From Psychrobacillus sp. OK032 (GTDB lineage Bacteria > Bacillota > Bacilli > Bacillales_A > Planococcaceae), in NCBI RefSeq assembly GCF_900111345.1, contig NZ_FOGY01000008.1, positions 1 to 64,000 on the forward strand: a stretch of 64,000 bases of DNA, read 5' to 3'. Shown here one piece after another: positions 44,097 through 53,841 of this stretch. A model generated the notes under the pieces. The model ran no database searches. It was not told the DNA's origin and worked only from the letters and a program-made list of their open reading frames with translations. Positions within the stretch are counted from its first letter, which is position 1; the number at the start of each line of letters is the position of its first letter. The translations under genes were made by a program, and so were the position numbers.

Positions 44097-44942
44097 TTAC
44101 ACTTCCTTTATATCTACAAGAATATTATCTATTAAACGAGCTTTTTCATAAAATACGGCGGTCGCAAATAAAAGCTGGTCTGCATGCTCTGAAACTTGTT
44201 GCAATAACGGGTATGTTACTACTTCAAAATAATCTATTTTACCAGATGTATGTTCTTCAATATGTGCTTTACCTACCGCGATTGCTTCATCCACATTTTT
44301 CGTTTGCTTCCAATTTTCTGTTGCTAGCGTAAGTGCTTTGTATATATGAATAGCCTCTGCTCTTTCCACTTCACTTAAAAACACATTTCGAGAGCTTTTA
44401 GCAAGTCCATCCGCTTCACGAACTGTTTGGACACGAACAACTTGTACTGGGAAATTATACGCATGTACAAATGTTTCAACAATGGCTAATTGCTGTGCAT
44501 CTTTTTGACCAAAATACACTTTTGTTGGCTGAACTAGGTTAAATAACTTCGTGATAACTTTTAACACACCATCGAAATGACCAGGTCTACTCTCTCCGCA
44601 TAGTTTTGTAGAGAGCTCCCCTACTTGTATCGTAATTCCACTTTCAAATGGATACATTTCTTCTGGCGTAGGGTTAAAAATTAAATCCACACCAGCTTCG
44701 GTAGCGATTTTCAAATCGCGCTCGATATCTCGTGGATATCTATCTAAATCCTCATTTGGTCCAAATTGTGCGGGATTGACGAAAATGCTCGCAACGACAA
44801 AGTCATTTTCTTTTCTTGCTCTATTTAACAATGCTTGATGACCTTCATGTAAATACCCCATTGTCGGGACAAGGCCTATTGTTTTATTTTTATTTGCTTC
44901 GATAATTTGTTTTAACTCATCTATTGTTTGAACTGTTTGCAT
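44097..44942 (-). CDS. panC: Pantoate-beta-alanine ligase
   Basis: 281 residues. [14 protein letters not shown] (HIGH-like), [17 protein letters not shown], the [12 protein letters not shown] motif and GLAKSSRN (KMSKS-like) are the usual parts. It joins pantoate and beta-alanine with ATP. GGAGGAA precedes the ATG; the gene starts inside the last 26 bases of panB. Confidence 0.97.
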   Translation of the reverse strand: MQTVQTIDELKQIIEANKNKTIGLVPTMGYLHEGHQALLNRARKENDFVVASIFVNPAQFGPNEDLDRYPRDIERDLKIATEAGVDLIFNPTPEEMYPFESGITIQVGELSTKLCGESRPGHFDGVLKVITKLFNLVQPTKVYFGQKDAQQLAIVETFVHAYNFPVQVVRVQTVREADGLAKSSRNVFLSEVERAEAIHIYKALTLATENWKQTKNVDEAIAVGKAHIEEHTSGKIDYFEVVTYPLLQQVSEHADQLLFATAVFYEKARLIDNILVDIKEV

Positions 44943-45777
44943 GGGTAGTTCCTCCGTACAATTGGTTTAGTTGCTCTTCTTTCATTGTAAATGAATGCTC
45001 TAAAGCAGGGAAAGCCCCGTTTTTCACTTCATCCACATATCGCTGGATACCTGCTGCTATAGGCTCACCAACATTGGCAAATTCCTTAACAAACTTCGGA
45101 ATATGATGCGTGCCGTATTTCACTAAATCGTGGAATACTAATACTTGACCGTCCGCTGAAGCTCCTGCTCCTATACCGATTGTCGGAACGATTAGGACTT
45201 CCGAAATTTTTTCAGTTAATTGATGCGGAATACATTCCAATACAACTGCGCAAGCACCTGCCAGTTCACACTTTTTGGCGTCTTCTATTAATTTCTCTGC
45301 TGCTTCTGCAGTCTTACCTTGCACTTTATATCCTCCGAGCACACCTGCAGATTGTGGTGTTAAGCCAAGATGCGCTACTACTGGGATTCCCGCTGAAGTC
45401 AACTTTTCAATAACTAGCAGTACATCGTCCGCACCTTCGACTTTTACCGCCTGTGCCCCTGTTTGTTGCATAATTTTCACGGCATTTGCAAGGGACTGAT
45501 CCAGTGAACCGTGATACGTACCAAACGGCATGTCCACGACTAAAAATGTATTCAGCGCCCCTCTTCTCGTTGCTTTTCCGTGATGAATCATATCATCCAT
45601 CGTAACTAGTACAGTAGAATCATATCCTAGCACAACCATCCCAAGCGAATCTCCTACCAATAGCATGTCGATTCCTGCTTCTTCTGCAAATTTAGCAGTT
45701 GGGTAATCGTACGCCGTCATCATTGTAATCTTTTCCTCTTTTTTCTTCATTTCTACAAAATTACTCGTCGTTTTCAA
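44917..45777 (-). CDS. panB: Ketopantoate hydroxymethyltransferase
   Basis: 286 residues from a TTG start (GGAGG 7 bases before it). Contains [36 protein letters not shown], the VEGADDV region and [11 protein letters not shown] with the metal ligands. First step of pantothenate synthesis, using methylene-tetrahydrofolate. First gene of panBCD. The upstream 5' region folds into a large stem with an internal terminator-like hairpin (45801-45880). In B. subtilis birA directly precedes it; here about 3 kb of extra DNA lies between. Confidence 0.97.
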   Translation of the reverse strand: MKTTSNFVEMKKKEEKITMMTAYDYPTAKFAEEAGIDMLLVGDSLGMVVLGYDSTVLVTMDDMIHHGKATRRGALNTFLVVDMPFGTYHGSLDQSLANAVKIMQQTGAQAVKVEGADDVLLVIEKLTSAGIPVVAHLGLTPQSAGVLGGYKVQGKTAEAAEKLIEDAKKCELAGACAVVLECIPHQLTEKISEVLIVPTIGIGAGASADGQVLVFHDLVKYGTHHIPKFVKEFANVGEPIAAGIQRYVDEVKNGAFPALEHSFTMKEEQLNQLYGGTTHANSSNNR

Positions 45778-45800
45778 TTAAATTCCTCCTCTTTTTAAGT

Positions 45801-45880
45801 GGAGAGAAAACCAACTAAAAAGCCCTTCGTACCAAAAGTGGACGAAAAGGGCAGAAAATGTAGTTTCAAAGGTTTTCTCC
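45801..45880 (-). promoter_or_regulatory. Structured leader of panB
   Basis: On the minus strand GGAGAAAACC (45880-45871) pairs with GGTTTTCTCTCC (45812-45801). Inside is GCCCTTTTCGTCCA, loop, TGGTACGAAGGGC, followed by TTTTT (45852-45817), an intrinsic terminator shape. It ends 23 bases before the panB start codon. It may be an attenuator, the known pan RNA motif of panB leaders, or the terminator of the broken gene upstream. I could not match it to a riboswitch. Confidence 0.55.
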
Positions 45881-46044
45881 GTCCCTGTCATATGCAGATC
45901 AAGGCAGACTATTCAATTAACTTCCATTTACAACTGGTGCAGTTCGCCATACGATACTGCCCAACGCTTACAGAATAACAGAAAATTGCTTGGTCGTCCA
46001 AATGATTTTACTTAATGGGTTCATCGTTTATAACCTGGCGATAC

Positions 46045-46390
46045 CTACCTCATGGATGCTCGTACCTTTTCAGGAATCATCAAAACTTCAGTTTGTAAAT
46101 CTACTGGATTATATGATTGGTCAATACATTCCTTCCAATAGGCAAGGTGTTTTTTATCAATCAATGTTCTGATTCATTTACTTCCACCCCACCTGTCCCT
46201 TGAATGGAATACCAATATAGATATTCTTCTCCATTTAAAATTTCTCGAAAAATCGTTTCTATGTACATTTGCTCGCCTTCAAGTGTTAATAGGACTTCTT
46301 CCATTTGCTCATTCAAAAACGCTAACCATTCATTTACTTTCTCTCCGTTTTACCTGGTCTCACACGAAATCGTGTACACTCAATATTCAC
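46045..46390 (-). pseudogene. DUF6176-type gene broken by two frameshifts
   Basis: From a GTG (46390) after GGAAGGA the reading is VNIECTRFRVRPGKTE. The frame is then lost at GAGAGAAAGTAA. In the next frame it continues VNEWLAFLNEQMEEVLLTLE, MYIETIFREILNG, EEYLYWYSIQG, EVNESEH. A second shift near CATTGATTGAT leads to IDKKHLAYWKECIDQSY, DLQTEVLMIPEKVRASM, stop at 46045-46047. The three parts together make a protein of about 115 residues resembling the DUF6176 family. Two breaks argue for a decayed gene rather than a read error. Confidence 0.75.
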
Positions 46391-46603
46391 TGTAAATCGA
46401 TCCTTCCAGATATTTGTATAATTATTCCCGTCGTATATGGATTTTCTCTATATTTATACTAATTTACCATACAAACCTATATTTACACAGAAAATTTCGT
46501 CTATATACAATTAATATTTTAAACCATTTTTAATAGTGAGGTGAAAGAATGAAAGTCCTTTTTGGATCTGCTTCTTTATGTACTCCATTAACTATCCAAA
46601 AGA

Positions 46604-47119
46604 CTACCACTCATTTATATTTTTTTCTAAAAAAAGATGTACTTCTCTTGGAGATTTTAAAACAATAATTTTCTTATTTTTAGGCAGTTGCTCAAGTTGC
46701 ATTAAAACAATAGGTTTCTTTGTTTTCGGGTAATCCCAAACCCATTTCAAAAAGCTAAAGTCTAGCCTTTCTTTCACGCCTTCTGCCATATCTGGTCTTG
46801 ATTTGCCTCGATATTGAACCATCCGTTTAAAAACACGATACGTGCATATTATCCGACTAATATCTACAAAAATAATAGTGTCAGCAGCATTTATTCTTAT
46901 ATCCAATGTACTGTTATAATTCCCATCAATAATCCATTCTTCTTTTTTAACTAATTCATTCTGTACTTTTATTTGTTCTTTTTTTGATGTCATCATCCAA
47001 TTTGCTTTCCAAAATAATGCATCTAAATGATAAACCTCTATGTTCAACTTTTTCCCTAATTTTCTTGCAAGAGTGGATTTCCCTGACCCTCCTGAACCAA
47101 TTAAAGCTATCTTTTTCAT
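46604..47119 (-). CDS. P-loop kinase (adenylate-kinase-like / topology modulation family)
   Basis: 171 residues. Walker A GSGGSGKSTLARKLG is at the N-terminus. VYHLDALFWKANW, EEWIIDGNYNSTLDIRINAADTIIFVD (quoted in part as IIDGNYNST) and CTYRVFKRMVQYRGKSRPDM follow. These are the features of the small nucleotide-binding proteins annotated as topology modulation protein or AAA_17 kinase. Substrate unknown. The start MKKIALIG is chosen for AGAGGTGG 3-10 bases before it. It is a lone gene in the accessory segment between birA and panB. Confidence 0.82.
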   Translation of the reverse strand: MKKIALIGSGGSGKSTLARKLGKKLNIEVYHLDALFWKANWMMTSKKEQIKVQNELVKKEEWIIDGNYNSTLDIRINAADTIIFVDISRIICTYRVFKRMVQYRGKSRPDMAEGVKERLDFSFLKWVWDYPKTKKPIVLMQLEQLPKNKKIIVLKSPREVHLFLEKNINEW

Positions 47120-47284
47120 AATCCACCTCTTTGTAATACGGAAAACTTTATTTACAGGTATCAAATTTCATCACCCTAAAATAAAGCCCCTCATTTGGAA
47201 TGGTATATATGTCTATATTGTCAGATAGTGAGAATAATTCTTCGTCAATCGCTTAGTCATAATGCCAAGATTATAAAAATGCAC

Positions 47285-47321
47285 ATAAAAAATGAGTTGG
47301 AAAACGTTTCTCCAAGCTCAT
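47285..47321 (-). terminator. Terminator of the small zinc-ribbon gene
   Basis: On the minus strand ATGAGCTTGGA, loop GAAACGTTT, TCCAACTCAT, then TTTTTAT. It lies about 95 bases past the stop at 47415. Confidence 0.75.
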
Positions 47322-47414
47322 GAATTTTGCTGTCCATTTTTACTAAAGCACCACTAATTAGTTAAAAAATTCAATGGATACATTTACCTCTTTCCTTCTG
47401 ATAACTTTCATAAC

Positions 47415-47612
47415 TTAAAATTTGTGCGTTTTCTCAACCTTGATGGATGCGACTTCTCCACAATCTTTGCAGAAAGTATAGATAAGCGCAGACCCAGCGT
47501 AAAAAGATTTATCAATTGGTCTTAATTTAGCATAGTTATCCATTATCCCTATAGTGAAAGAATCACTACCGCAGGATTTGCAAATAAGTTTTTGTTCGTC
47601 GATTATTATCAC
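47415..47612 (-). CDS. Small zinc-ribbon-like protein
   Basis: 65 residues with two CxxC knuckles, CKSCGSD (about 11-17) and FCKDCGEV (about 48-55), separated by about 35 residues, so a zinc ribbon is likely. It begins at a GTG that overlaps its own GAGG site, so the true start is uncertain. A terminator follows. Function unknown; similar orphan ribbons are common in Bacillus accessory DNA. Confidence 0.6.
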   Translation of the reverse strand: MIIIDEQKLICKSCGSDSFTIGIMDNYAKLRPIDKSFYAGSALIYTFCKDCGEVASIKVEKTHKF

Positions 47613-47621
47613 CTCAGAAAG

Positions 47622-48300
47622 TAGTATTTATTAATGCATACGCTTATCTGATAGAAAAGTTTCAAAAGGTATAAAAGAAGATAATTCACAGTACGAACAC
47701 TTATGTTTGTTGAACTTACCCGATGTGTTATTTTAAATGTAATATTTCACAATGAATTTCAGTGAACTACTTGATGTTTCGGAAAAAAAACAGACCATAA
47801 AATGATTAACACGTTCACTTGAATGGTACAAAACATAAATTAAACACACAAATGGACTGTTAATTGCACGATAATTAACAGTCCATATTTTATTGATTAT
47901 AGCGGTTTTCACTGTATTGGATACAGTTTTAACACAACCATTAGCAACTAAATCATCAAGGTAACATTGGTTATTGTAATTTAAAAAATCATTTCTAATC
48001 AGCTTGTTAATTAGCATGTTAAAAAAGATGTCAAAAAGTTTGATTTAAGATTCATGATATACTCTTACTTCTTATTAACGTGGAAATTATTTGAAATTTT
48101 TACAAAAAATCCGCATAGTATAGAGAAATGTTAAATTTTGTCTTCTTTAACTAACAGGGCAGGATAGTTATAGAAGCATTTCTGTATATGAACCCTTAGC
48201 AACGATAGTCATACTTGAATATAGAGAAGTGATACTTTTAAAAAAACTTACCATATGCTAATTAAATAAAAAGTTTATTGAAGGGAGTTGTAAAAGCAAA
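47622..48300. other. AT-rich gap without supported genes
   Basis: A 94-codon open frame on the minus strand (47733-48017) has no ribosome site, odd composition and no family look. An inverted pair of TGGACTGTTAATTG and TTAACAGTCCA lies near 47852-47887, a possible hairpin. Nothing else is recognisable. Confidence 0.5.
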
Positions 48301-48498
48301 GTGAAAAAGGACACTAAATTAGGGTTATTTCTTTCATTGTTTGTATTAATTGGTTTTCCAGTAATTTTTTTAGTTGTATCATTGCTTTCAGGAGATTGGG
48401 TTTGGCTAATAACCAGTTTGCCACCCTCACTTGCTGCGGGATTTATGGGTGTATGGATAGCTAATAGGGCGATAAATGAGGAACGGAAGAGTGATTAA
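48301..48498 (+). CDS. Small two-helix membrane protein
   Basis: 65 residues: a Lys-rich start, helix 1 (LGLFLSLFVLIGFPVIFLVV), a short loop with GDW, helix 2 (WLITSLPPSLAAGFMGVWIA), and a charged tail NEERKSD. GTG start with GGGAG 13 bases upstream, rather far. A good terminator (48617-48654) on the same strand supports expression. No family recognised. Confidence 0.6.
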   Translation: MKKDTKLGLFLSLFVLIGFPVIFLVVSLLSGDWVWLITSLPPSLAAGFMGVWIANRAINEERKSD

Positions 48499-48616
48499 TC
48501 GTTCCCATCGATTTAAACATCATCCAGCTAAAGGGGCTTTAATTTCAGAGTAATAAACATTATTCTTGTTCGACTAACGGGTGCCTTTGTTAAATATTTC
48601 AAATACCGAAATAGTT

Positions 48617-48654
48617 ATGGCTTAGTTCCCCTTGAGTAAGAACTAAGCCATTTT
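48617..48654 (+). terminator. Terminator after the two-helix protein gene
   Basis: ATGGCTTAGTTC, loop CCCTTGAGTAA, GAACTAAGCCATTTT, a perfect 12-bp stem. Confidence 0.85.
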
Positions 48655-48865
48655 ATGTTTCAAAAACATAGTTAATTACTAGGTTGATTGCAGTGTTAGT
48701 ATTTTGCTAATCCGAATGTTTGTACCACTTTTTTTGCTTTTGCTACAAAAAGATTTTTTCAAGTGGATATCTTGTTTAGACCGCTCATTAAATAAAAATT
48801 AGATCATGTACAACATTTGTATGCATTCACGGAATATAGATATAGCGAATCGAACCCCAAATTAC

Positions 48866-48898
48866 GAAAAAGCTCCCGAAATCATTTTCGGGAGCTTA
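48866..48898 (-). terminator. Terminator of the ypjD-to-birA operon
   Basis: On the minus strand AGCTCCCGAA, loop AATGAT, TTCGGGAGCT, then TTTTCG. It lies 10 bases past the birA stop. Confidence 0.9.
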
Positions 48899-48905
48899 GG
48901 TCAAT

Positions 48906-49892
48906 TTATTTATTCATCAAATGTATATCCGCTGAGTAAATGCCTCGGATTTCCCCATTATCCAGCTTAAGCTCTAGAACACCATCATTCGTAATACCCA
49001 TTGCAACGCCTTCTAATGTTTCGCGTAGCATGTTTGCACGAATTCGTTTACCGATTGTACAATTATAACTTTCCCAAAGTAATTTAATCGGTTCGAAGCC
49101 ATTTTCAACATACATATCTGCGTATTTTTCTAGATAGAATAATATTTTTGCGACGAGTTCTGCACGGTTCACTTCTTGTCCCGACTCCATTTTAAGCGAA
49201 GTAGCAATCGATTGAATCGACTCATCAAATGCATCTAGATCTTGATTCACATTTACGCCTATGCCGATAATAATCGCTTGTACGCGATCCATATCTGCTT
49301 GAAGTTCAGTCAAAATGCCTGTCACTTTTTTGCCATTGATCAATAAATCATTCGGCCATTTGATCGCTGGTGAGCAATTGGTCAAATCTTCAATTGCACG
49401 TGTAATTGCTACTGCGGAAACGAGCGTAAATTGGGCTGCATAATGAGGACTGATTTCTGGGCGGATTATGACGCTCATCCATATTCCTTTATTTGCAGAA
49501 GAATCCCAAGGACGTTCTAGTCTTCCACGACCAGCTGTTTGCTGTTCTGTAATAATGACCGTTCCATGAGGTGCATCTTCACTTGCTTTTTCCGTTGCAA
49601 TCGTTTGAGTCGATTCACAAACGGGATAATAGACTATATTTCTTCCAATAGACTTCGTTTCTAAATAAGATGCAATTCGTTCTTGTGACACAATGTCTGG
49701 TATGGATTGCAAAATATAACCTTTTTTCTTAATAGCCTCAATCACATATCCGTCTTCTTCAATGCTTTTTAAGTGCTTCCAAATCATCGTTCGGGAAATA
49801 TTCAATTCATCCGCGAGCTTCTGACCTGAAATTGGTTCACCATTTGCATTAATTAGTTGGGAAAGTATCTTTTCTTTCATTGACATACTCAC
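48906..49892 (-). CDS. birA: Biotin-protein ligase and biotin repressor
   Basis: 328 residues. An N-terminal winged helix (about 5-65, ISGQKLADELNISRTMIWKHL) precedes the ligase core with STQTIA, the biotinyl-AMP loop TAGRGRLERPWDS, IKWPNDLLINGKKVTGIL and GIGVNVNQ. A small SH3-like end follows (KRIRANMLRETLEGVAMGI). It attaches biotin to carboxylases and represses biotin genes. The start region has GTG and two ATGs within five codons; the first fits best with AAGGAATGG. It overlaps the cca end by 44 bases. Confidence 0.95.
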   Translation of the reverse strand: MSMSMKEKILSQLINANGEPISGQKLADELNISRTMIWKHLKSIEEDGYVIEAIKKKGYILQSIPDIVSQERIASYLETKSIGRNIVYYPVCESTQTIATEKASEDAPHGTVIITEQQTAGRGRLERPWDSSANKGIWMSVIIRPEISPHYAAQFTLVSAVAITRAIEDLTNCSPAIKWPNDLLINGKKVTGILTELQADMDRVQAIIIGIGVNVNQDLDAFDESIQSIATSLKMESGQEVNRAELVAKILFYLEKYADMYVENGFEPIKLLWESYNCTIGKRIRANMLRETLEGVAMGITNDGVLELKLDNGEIRGIYSADIHLMNK

Positions 49893-51060
49893 GAAAAAAC
49901 CATTCCTTTATCCATTTTCTATCGTTCATCAATGTACCGTTTACGATTTCTAATGTTATTTTTTCGAACACTTCCCTAATCCATGGACCTCTTTTTTTCT
50001 GTGTCCACTCCATTAAATCATTGCCGTTTACGACTACTTCTTTGACGGATGTAATAGGAAGGGCTGCTTTTGTTTGTTGTATTTGTTCAACTGTATATGT
50101 TGCTTCCATGTTCCTCAGTTGTTTTGCAAAACTCGCAGCTGCTATTAACACGTCTTCGTCAAACTGAAAAAAGTTATAAGGACTCCAATATCCTTTTTCT
50201 AGTTGCTGTACTGCTGCTAATATATGGTTCACATGCGCTTTTTCGGCGTTCGAACATTTATAATAGGAAAGGTAAGCCGCTACTTCAGTAGGCTGCTGCA
50301 TTAGGGCAAAAAATGCCCATCCATTTGCAGTCTTACCGAAGCTCGAAAAACTTTCCCAGCTAGGGCAATACGTTTTCCAATCACCTCGGAAATTGGCAGC
50401 TAACTGACTGGAAACAAATAACTCCATGCCATTTGCCACATAATTACTTATCCAGATTTTCTCCAACTCCACTTTTACCCGCTCCATCGAAACATGAGCG
50501 ATCAGATGATGAAGAGATTGAATGGCTTGCAGCGTATCTGCATGGAGAGAATAGTTCAACTGTGCTGAGAAGCGAATAGCTCGTAGCATTCGAAGTGCAT
50601 CTTCTGAAAAACGTTTCGTTGGATCCCCAACGGCTCTTACTATGTTACGCTTTATATCTTCCCTACCACCAAAATAATCGATGAGCTCATCCGTTTTGGA
50701 TAGTGCCATTGCATTCATCGTAAAATCACGTCTCTGTAAATCTTCCTGAAGCGTTCGAACAAATGTAACAGCGTCTGGTCTTCTGAAATCGGAGTAAGTA
50801 GCTTCCGAACGAAACGTTGTTACTTCAATCGTCTCTTTTAATACAACTAGCACAGTGCCATGTTCGATTCCAACATCAATCGTGTGAGGAAATAACTGTT
50901 TGACCTCATTCGGTGTGGCATTTGTTGTCACATCCACATCATTTGCATTTACGTTCCTTAGGAAATCACGGACTGCACCGCCGACAACATATGCTTCAAA
51001 ACCAGCATTCTCAAGTGTTTCGATTACTTTATAAGCTTCTGGCCACCGGGTTTTCATCAT
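49849..51060 (-). CDS. cca: CCA-adding tRNA nucleotidyltransferase
   Basis: 403 residues, class II pol-beta fold. GGAVRDFLRN with DVDVTTNATP holds the catalytic acids, then TFRSE (EATYSDFRRPDAVTF) and RRDFTMNAMA, and SEDALRMLRAIRFSAQLNY. It adds and repairs the CCA end of tRNAs. It abuts bshA by two bases and runs into birA, matching the B. subtilis order. Confidence 0.96.
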   Translation of the reverse strand: MMKTRWPEAYKVIETLENAGFEAYVVGGAVRDFLRNVNANDVDVTTNATPNEVKQLFPHTIDVGIEHGTVLVVLKETIEVTTFRSEATYSDFRRPDAVTFVRTLQEDLQRRDFTMNAMALSKTDELIDYFGGREDIKRNIVRAVGDPTKRFSEDALRMLRAIRFSAQLNYSLHADTLQAIQSLHHLIAHVSMERVKVELEKIWISNYVANGMELFVSSQLAANFRGDWKTYCPSWESFSSFGKTANGWAFFALMQQPTEVAAYLSYYKCSNAEKAHVNHILAAVQQLEKGYWSPYNFFQFDEDVLIAAASFAKQLRNMEATYTVEQIQQTKAALPITSVKEVVVNGNDLMEWTQKKRGPWIREVFEKITLEIVNGTLMNDRKWIKEWFFREYVNERKDTFPTN

Positions 51061-51061
51061 C

Positions 51062-52192
51062 TTATTTCTTCGCCACTCTTTCGTACATCGACTCGTACTG
51101 TTCTACTATTTTCTTCGAACTAAATCGTTCCTCGATAAAGATTAAAGAAGTTTCCACCATTTGTTTATGTAAAATTGGATCTTGTAATAATCGAACCCCA
51201 TATTCTGCTACTTTTTCAATATCTCCAAGCTCGACTAAATAACCATTTTCCCCGTGAATGATCACTTCAGGAATACCACCGACATTTGTTCCTATACATG
51301 GTACTTCACAAGCCATTGCTTCTAATAAAACTAAACCGAACGATTCTTTTTGTGAAAGTAGAAGCATTAAATCGGAGATGGAATATAGCTCGGACAAATT
51401 TTCTTGTTTCCCAAGAAATAGAACATCTCGTTCAAAAGACGTTCCTTTTACATATTCCATTACTGGATGTTTTTCAGGACCATCTCCAACTAAAAGAAGC
51501 TTTGCGGGCACCTCTTTACGGATTAGTTCAAAACTTTTCACTATATCAGGAACACACTTCACTTTCCTAAAATTAGAAACATGAATGACTACTTTTTCAT
51601 CCGGCGCAATTCCTAGTAATTCTTTCAAATTTCCTGCATCTTTTTTGTAATATTCTTGTTCATCTACAAAGTTATAGATTGTTTCTATTTCTTGTTGTGG
51701 AGCTATTAATTCCATTGTTTGGTTTGCTAATGAATGCGAAACGGCTGTAACAACATCCGATTTTTCGATTCCATATCGGATTGCACCAGAAAGAGCAGAA
51801 TCATCTCCTAATACGGTAATATCTGTACCGTGCAATGTCGTCACAATGCCGATATCGGATTTTGCCATGTCTTTTGCTAGAATCGCACATACTGCATGCG
51901 GCATTGCATAATGCACATGCAATACGTCTAACTCTTCGTCTATTATCACTTCTGCCATTTTATTTGCGAGCGCAATATCATACGGGGCATATTGAAATAC
52001 AGAATAACTATTTACTTCAACTTGATGAAAAGTAATGGACGGATACATTTTGTTTAAACGAAAAGGCATACTGGAAGTGATGAAATGTATTTCATGTCCT
52101 TTTTCAGCAAGCATTTTACCAAGTTCCGTGGCAATTACACCCGATCCACCAACAGATGGATAGCATGTAATCCCAATTTTTAATTTACGCAT
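51062..52192 (-). CDS. bshA: Bacillithiol glycosyltransferase
   Basis: 376 residues, GT4 GT-B fold. N-terminal [30 protein letters not shown], and C-terminal donor site [20 protein letters not shown] and [19 protein letters not shown] (E-x7-E). It joins GlcNAc to L-malate, first step of bacillithiol. It sits between mgsA and cca, but the deacetylase bshB1 which stands before bshA in B. subtilis is not here. Confidence 0.95.
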   Translation of the reverse strand: MRKLKIGITCYPSVGGSGVIATELGKMLAEKGHEIHFITSSMPFRLNKMYPSITFHQVEVNSYSVFQYAPYDIALANKMAEVIIDEELDVLHVHYAMPHAVCAILAKDMAKSDIGIVTTLHGTDITVLGDDSALSGAIRYGIEKSDVVTAVSHSLANQTMELIAPQQEIETIYNFVDEQEYYKKDAGNLKELLGIAPDEKVVIHVSNFRKVKCVPDIVKSFELIRKEVPAKLLLVGDGPEKHPVMEYVKGTSFERDVLFLGKQENLSELYSISDLMLLLSQKESFGLVLLEAMACEVPCIGTNVGGIPEVIIHGENGYLVELGDIEKVAEYGVRLLQDPILHKQMVETSLIFIEERFSSKKIVEQYESMYERVAKK

Positions 52193-52204
52193 ACAATCAC
52201 TTCC

Positions 52205-52612
52205 TTAACGAGCGCGTCTTTCTTCCAATAAACGCCAATCTAAAAATCCTTCTTCAATTCCTTTTAATAAAATCTCTGCTGTTCCCATATTCGTGGCAAG
52301 CGGAATTTGGTATACATCACATAGGCGTATCAATGCAGTTACGTCCGGTTCATGCGGCTGTGCAGTTAAGGGGTCACGGAAAAAGATGACCATATCCATT
52401 TCATTGTTGGCGATTGCTGAACCAATTTGTTGGTCCCCGCCTAGTGGACCTGATTTATATCTAAATACCGACAATCCAACCTCATTAATAATGCGAGTGC
52501 CAGTAGTACCTGTTGCAAATAATTCATGCTCTTCTAAAATTGTTTTATATGCAGTTACAAATTGGACTAAATCCTCTTTTTTCTTGTCATGTGCTACTAA
52601 AGCAATTCTCAT
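52205..52612 (-). CDS. mgsA: Methylglyoxal synthase
   Basis: 135 residues, full length. Starts [15 protein letters not shown], then the phosphate-binding [19 protein letters not shown], catalytic Asp in FFRDPL, and [15 protein letters not shown] with the His. It turns dihydroxyacetone phosphate into methylglyoxal when phosphate is short. It lies directly after dapB (10 bases). Confidence 0.97.
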   Translation of the reverse strand: MRIALVAHDKKKEDLVQFVTAYKTILEEHELFATGTTGTRIINEVGLSVFRYKSGPLGGDQQIGSAIANNEMDMVIFFRDPLTAQPHEPDVTALIRLCDVYQIPLATNMGTAEILLKGIEEGFLDWRLLEERRAR

Positions 52613-52622
52613 GGTGTCACTC

Positions 52623-53399
52623 CTATAAAATAATCTCTTCTAAGCCATATATAAGTGTATTTCGTTTCATTATTTCATGAATCGACAAAACGATACCTGA
52701 CATGAAAGAAGTACGATCAAACGAGTCGTGGCGAAGTGTGAGGAGTTGTCCTTCCCCTCCAAGTAATACTTGCTGGTGCGCTACTAAACCAGGTAAACGG
52801 ACGCTATGAATACGCATCCCTTCGATATTAGCTCCTCTAGCACCTGCGAATATTTCTTCTTCATCCGGATGTCCTTGTTCAAATGGGTTTCTAGTATCTT
52901 GGATCATCTGAGCTGTTTTAATTGCCGTGCCGGAAGGAGCATCTACTTTTCGATCATGGTGCATTTCAATTATTTCAACATCCGGTAAATATTTCGCAGC
53001 CGTTTGCGCAAATTTCATCATCAGAACTGCCCCAATCGAGAAGTTCGGAGCGATAATACAACCAACCTGTTTTTCTTCTACTTTGGTTCGTATCTCGTCT
53101 AATTGTAAATCAGTAAAGCCCGTAGTACCAATAACTGGCCTCACACCATATCTTAGAGCTGTCATAGCATGCCCAAAAACAGCTGTAGGTATCGTTAAAT
53201 CCACTAATACATCTGGCTCGGTTTGTTCAATAAGTTCCTCTAGTGAGGTGAAAATTGGTATCATATCCCCCAAATATTCTTGATCTTTTTTATGATCTAA
53301 TAACCCCACTAATAGAAATTCTTCATTTTTAATAATGGTTGCTACCGCTTCTTTCCCCATTCTACCTCTAGGTCCTGCTATTGCTACTTTTATAACCAT
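52623..53399 (-). CDS. dapB: Dihydrodipicolinate reductase
   Basis: 258 residues. Nucleotide fold [12 protein letters not shown], the catalytic [15 protein letters not shown], and [19 protein letters not shown]. It reduces the lysine/DAP precursor that also leads to dipicolinate in spores. Start at MVIKVAIAG after AAGGAGG; an upstream in-frame ATG would overlap ypjD by 22 bases. Operon ypjD-dapB-mgsA. Confidence 0.96.
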   Translation of the reverse strand: MVIKVAIAGPRGRMGKEAVATIIKNEEFLLVGLLDHKKDQEYLGDMIPIFTSLEELIEQTEPDVLVDLTIPTAVFGHAMTALRYGVRPVIGTTGFTDLQLDEIRTKVEEKQVGCIIAPNFSIGAVLMMKFAQTAAKYLPDVEIIEMHHDRKVDAPSGTAIKTAQMIQDTRNPFEQGHPDEEEIFAGARGANIEGMRIHSVRLPGLVAHQQVLLGGEGQLLTLRHDSFDRTSFMSGIVLSIHEIMKRNTLIYGLEEIIL

Positions 53400-53401
53400 T
53401 G

Positions 53402-53734
53402 TTAGTCCTCCTTTTTTGTCCATCGATCTTTATCACGTGTATTGTATTTATGCAATACGTTTTGTAAAGAATCCTGTAAATCTATACCTTCTGCATTTGC
53501 CAAACATATTAGAACAAAAAAGAAATCTCCCATTTCATCTGCAAGTTCTTTCTCTACTTCTGTATGCTTCTTTTTCTTCGTGCCATACTTATGTTGAACC
53601 TCTCGTGAGAGTTCTCCAAGTTCTTCCGTTAATCTTGCTAAAAGTTCCATTGGAGGAAAGTATCCTTCTTTAAATTGACTTATGTATGCATCTACTTCAT
53701 GTTGAAGTGCAGATAATGTTTTCATTTCCGACAT
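53402..53734 (-). CDS. ypjD: MazG-like nucleotide pyrophosphohydrolase
   Basis: 110 residues. The helical MazG pattern EELGELSREV with KELADEMGDFFFV gives the ExxE-x-ExxD metal site. It probably clears noncanonical nucleoside triphosphates. GAGAGTG before the ATG at 53734. It is the first gene of the operon that continues to birA. Confidence 0.88.
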   Translation of the reverse strand: MSEMKTLSALQHEVDAYISQFKEGYFPPMELLARLTEELGELSREVQHKYGTKKKKHTEVEKELADEMGDFFFVLICLANAEGIDLQDSLQNVLHKYNTRDKDRWTKKED

Positions 53735-53841
53735 ATTTTTCACTCTCCTATCCTCATCGTAATAAATTTACACACTGGTTGTCAAAAGCTATTAAATAAA
53801 AGATAATAACTTTAGTATGAACTATTGAAAGAGGTGGGACA

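Noticed and set aside
45801-45880. T-box or glycine riboswitch for the panB leader
   Set aside because: The T-box core AGGGUGGNACCGCG and the glycine aptamer core are absent.
46549-46668. 39-codon plus-strand frame starting MKVLFGSASL after GTGAGGTG
   Set aside because: The ribosome site is good, but most of the frame lies over the end of the kinase gene on the other strand and is AT-rich; at best a truncated gene start.
47733-48017. 94-codon open frame on the minus strand
   Set aside because: No ribosome site and low-complexity AT-rich codons; nothing protein-like.
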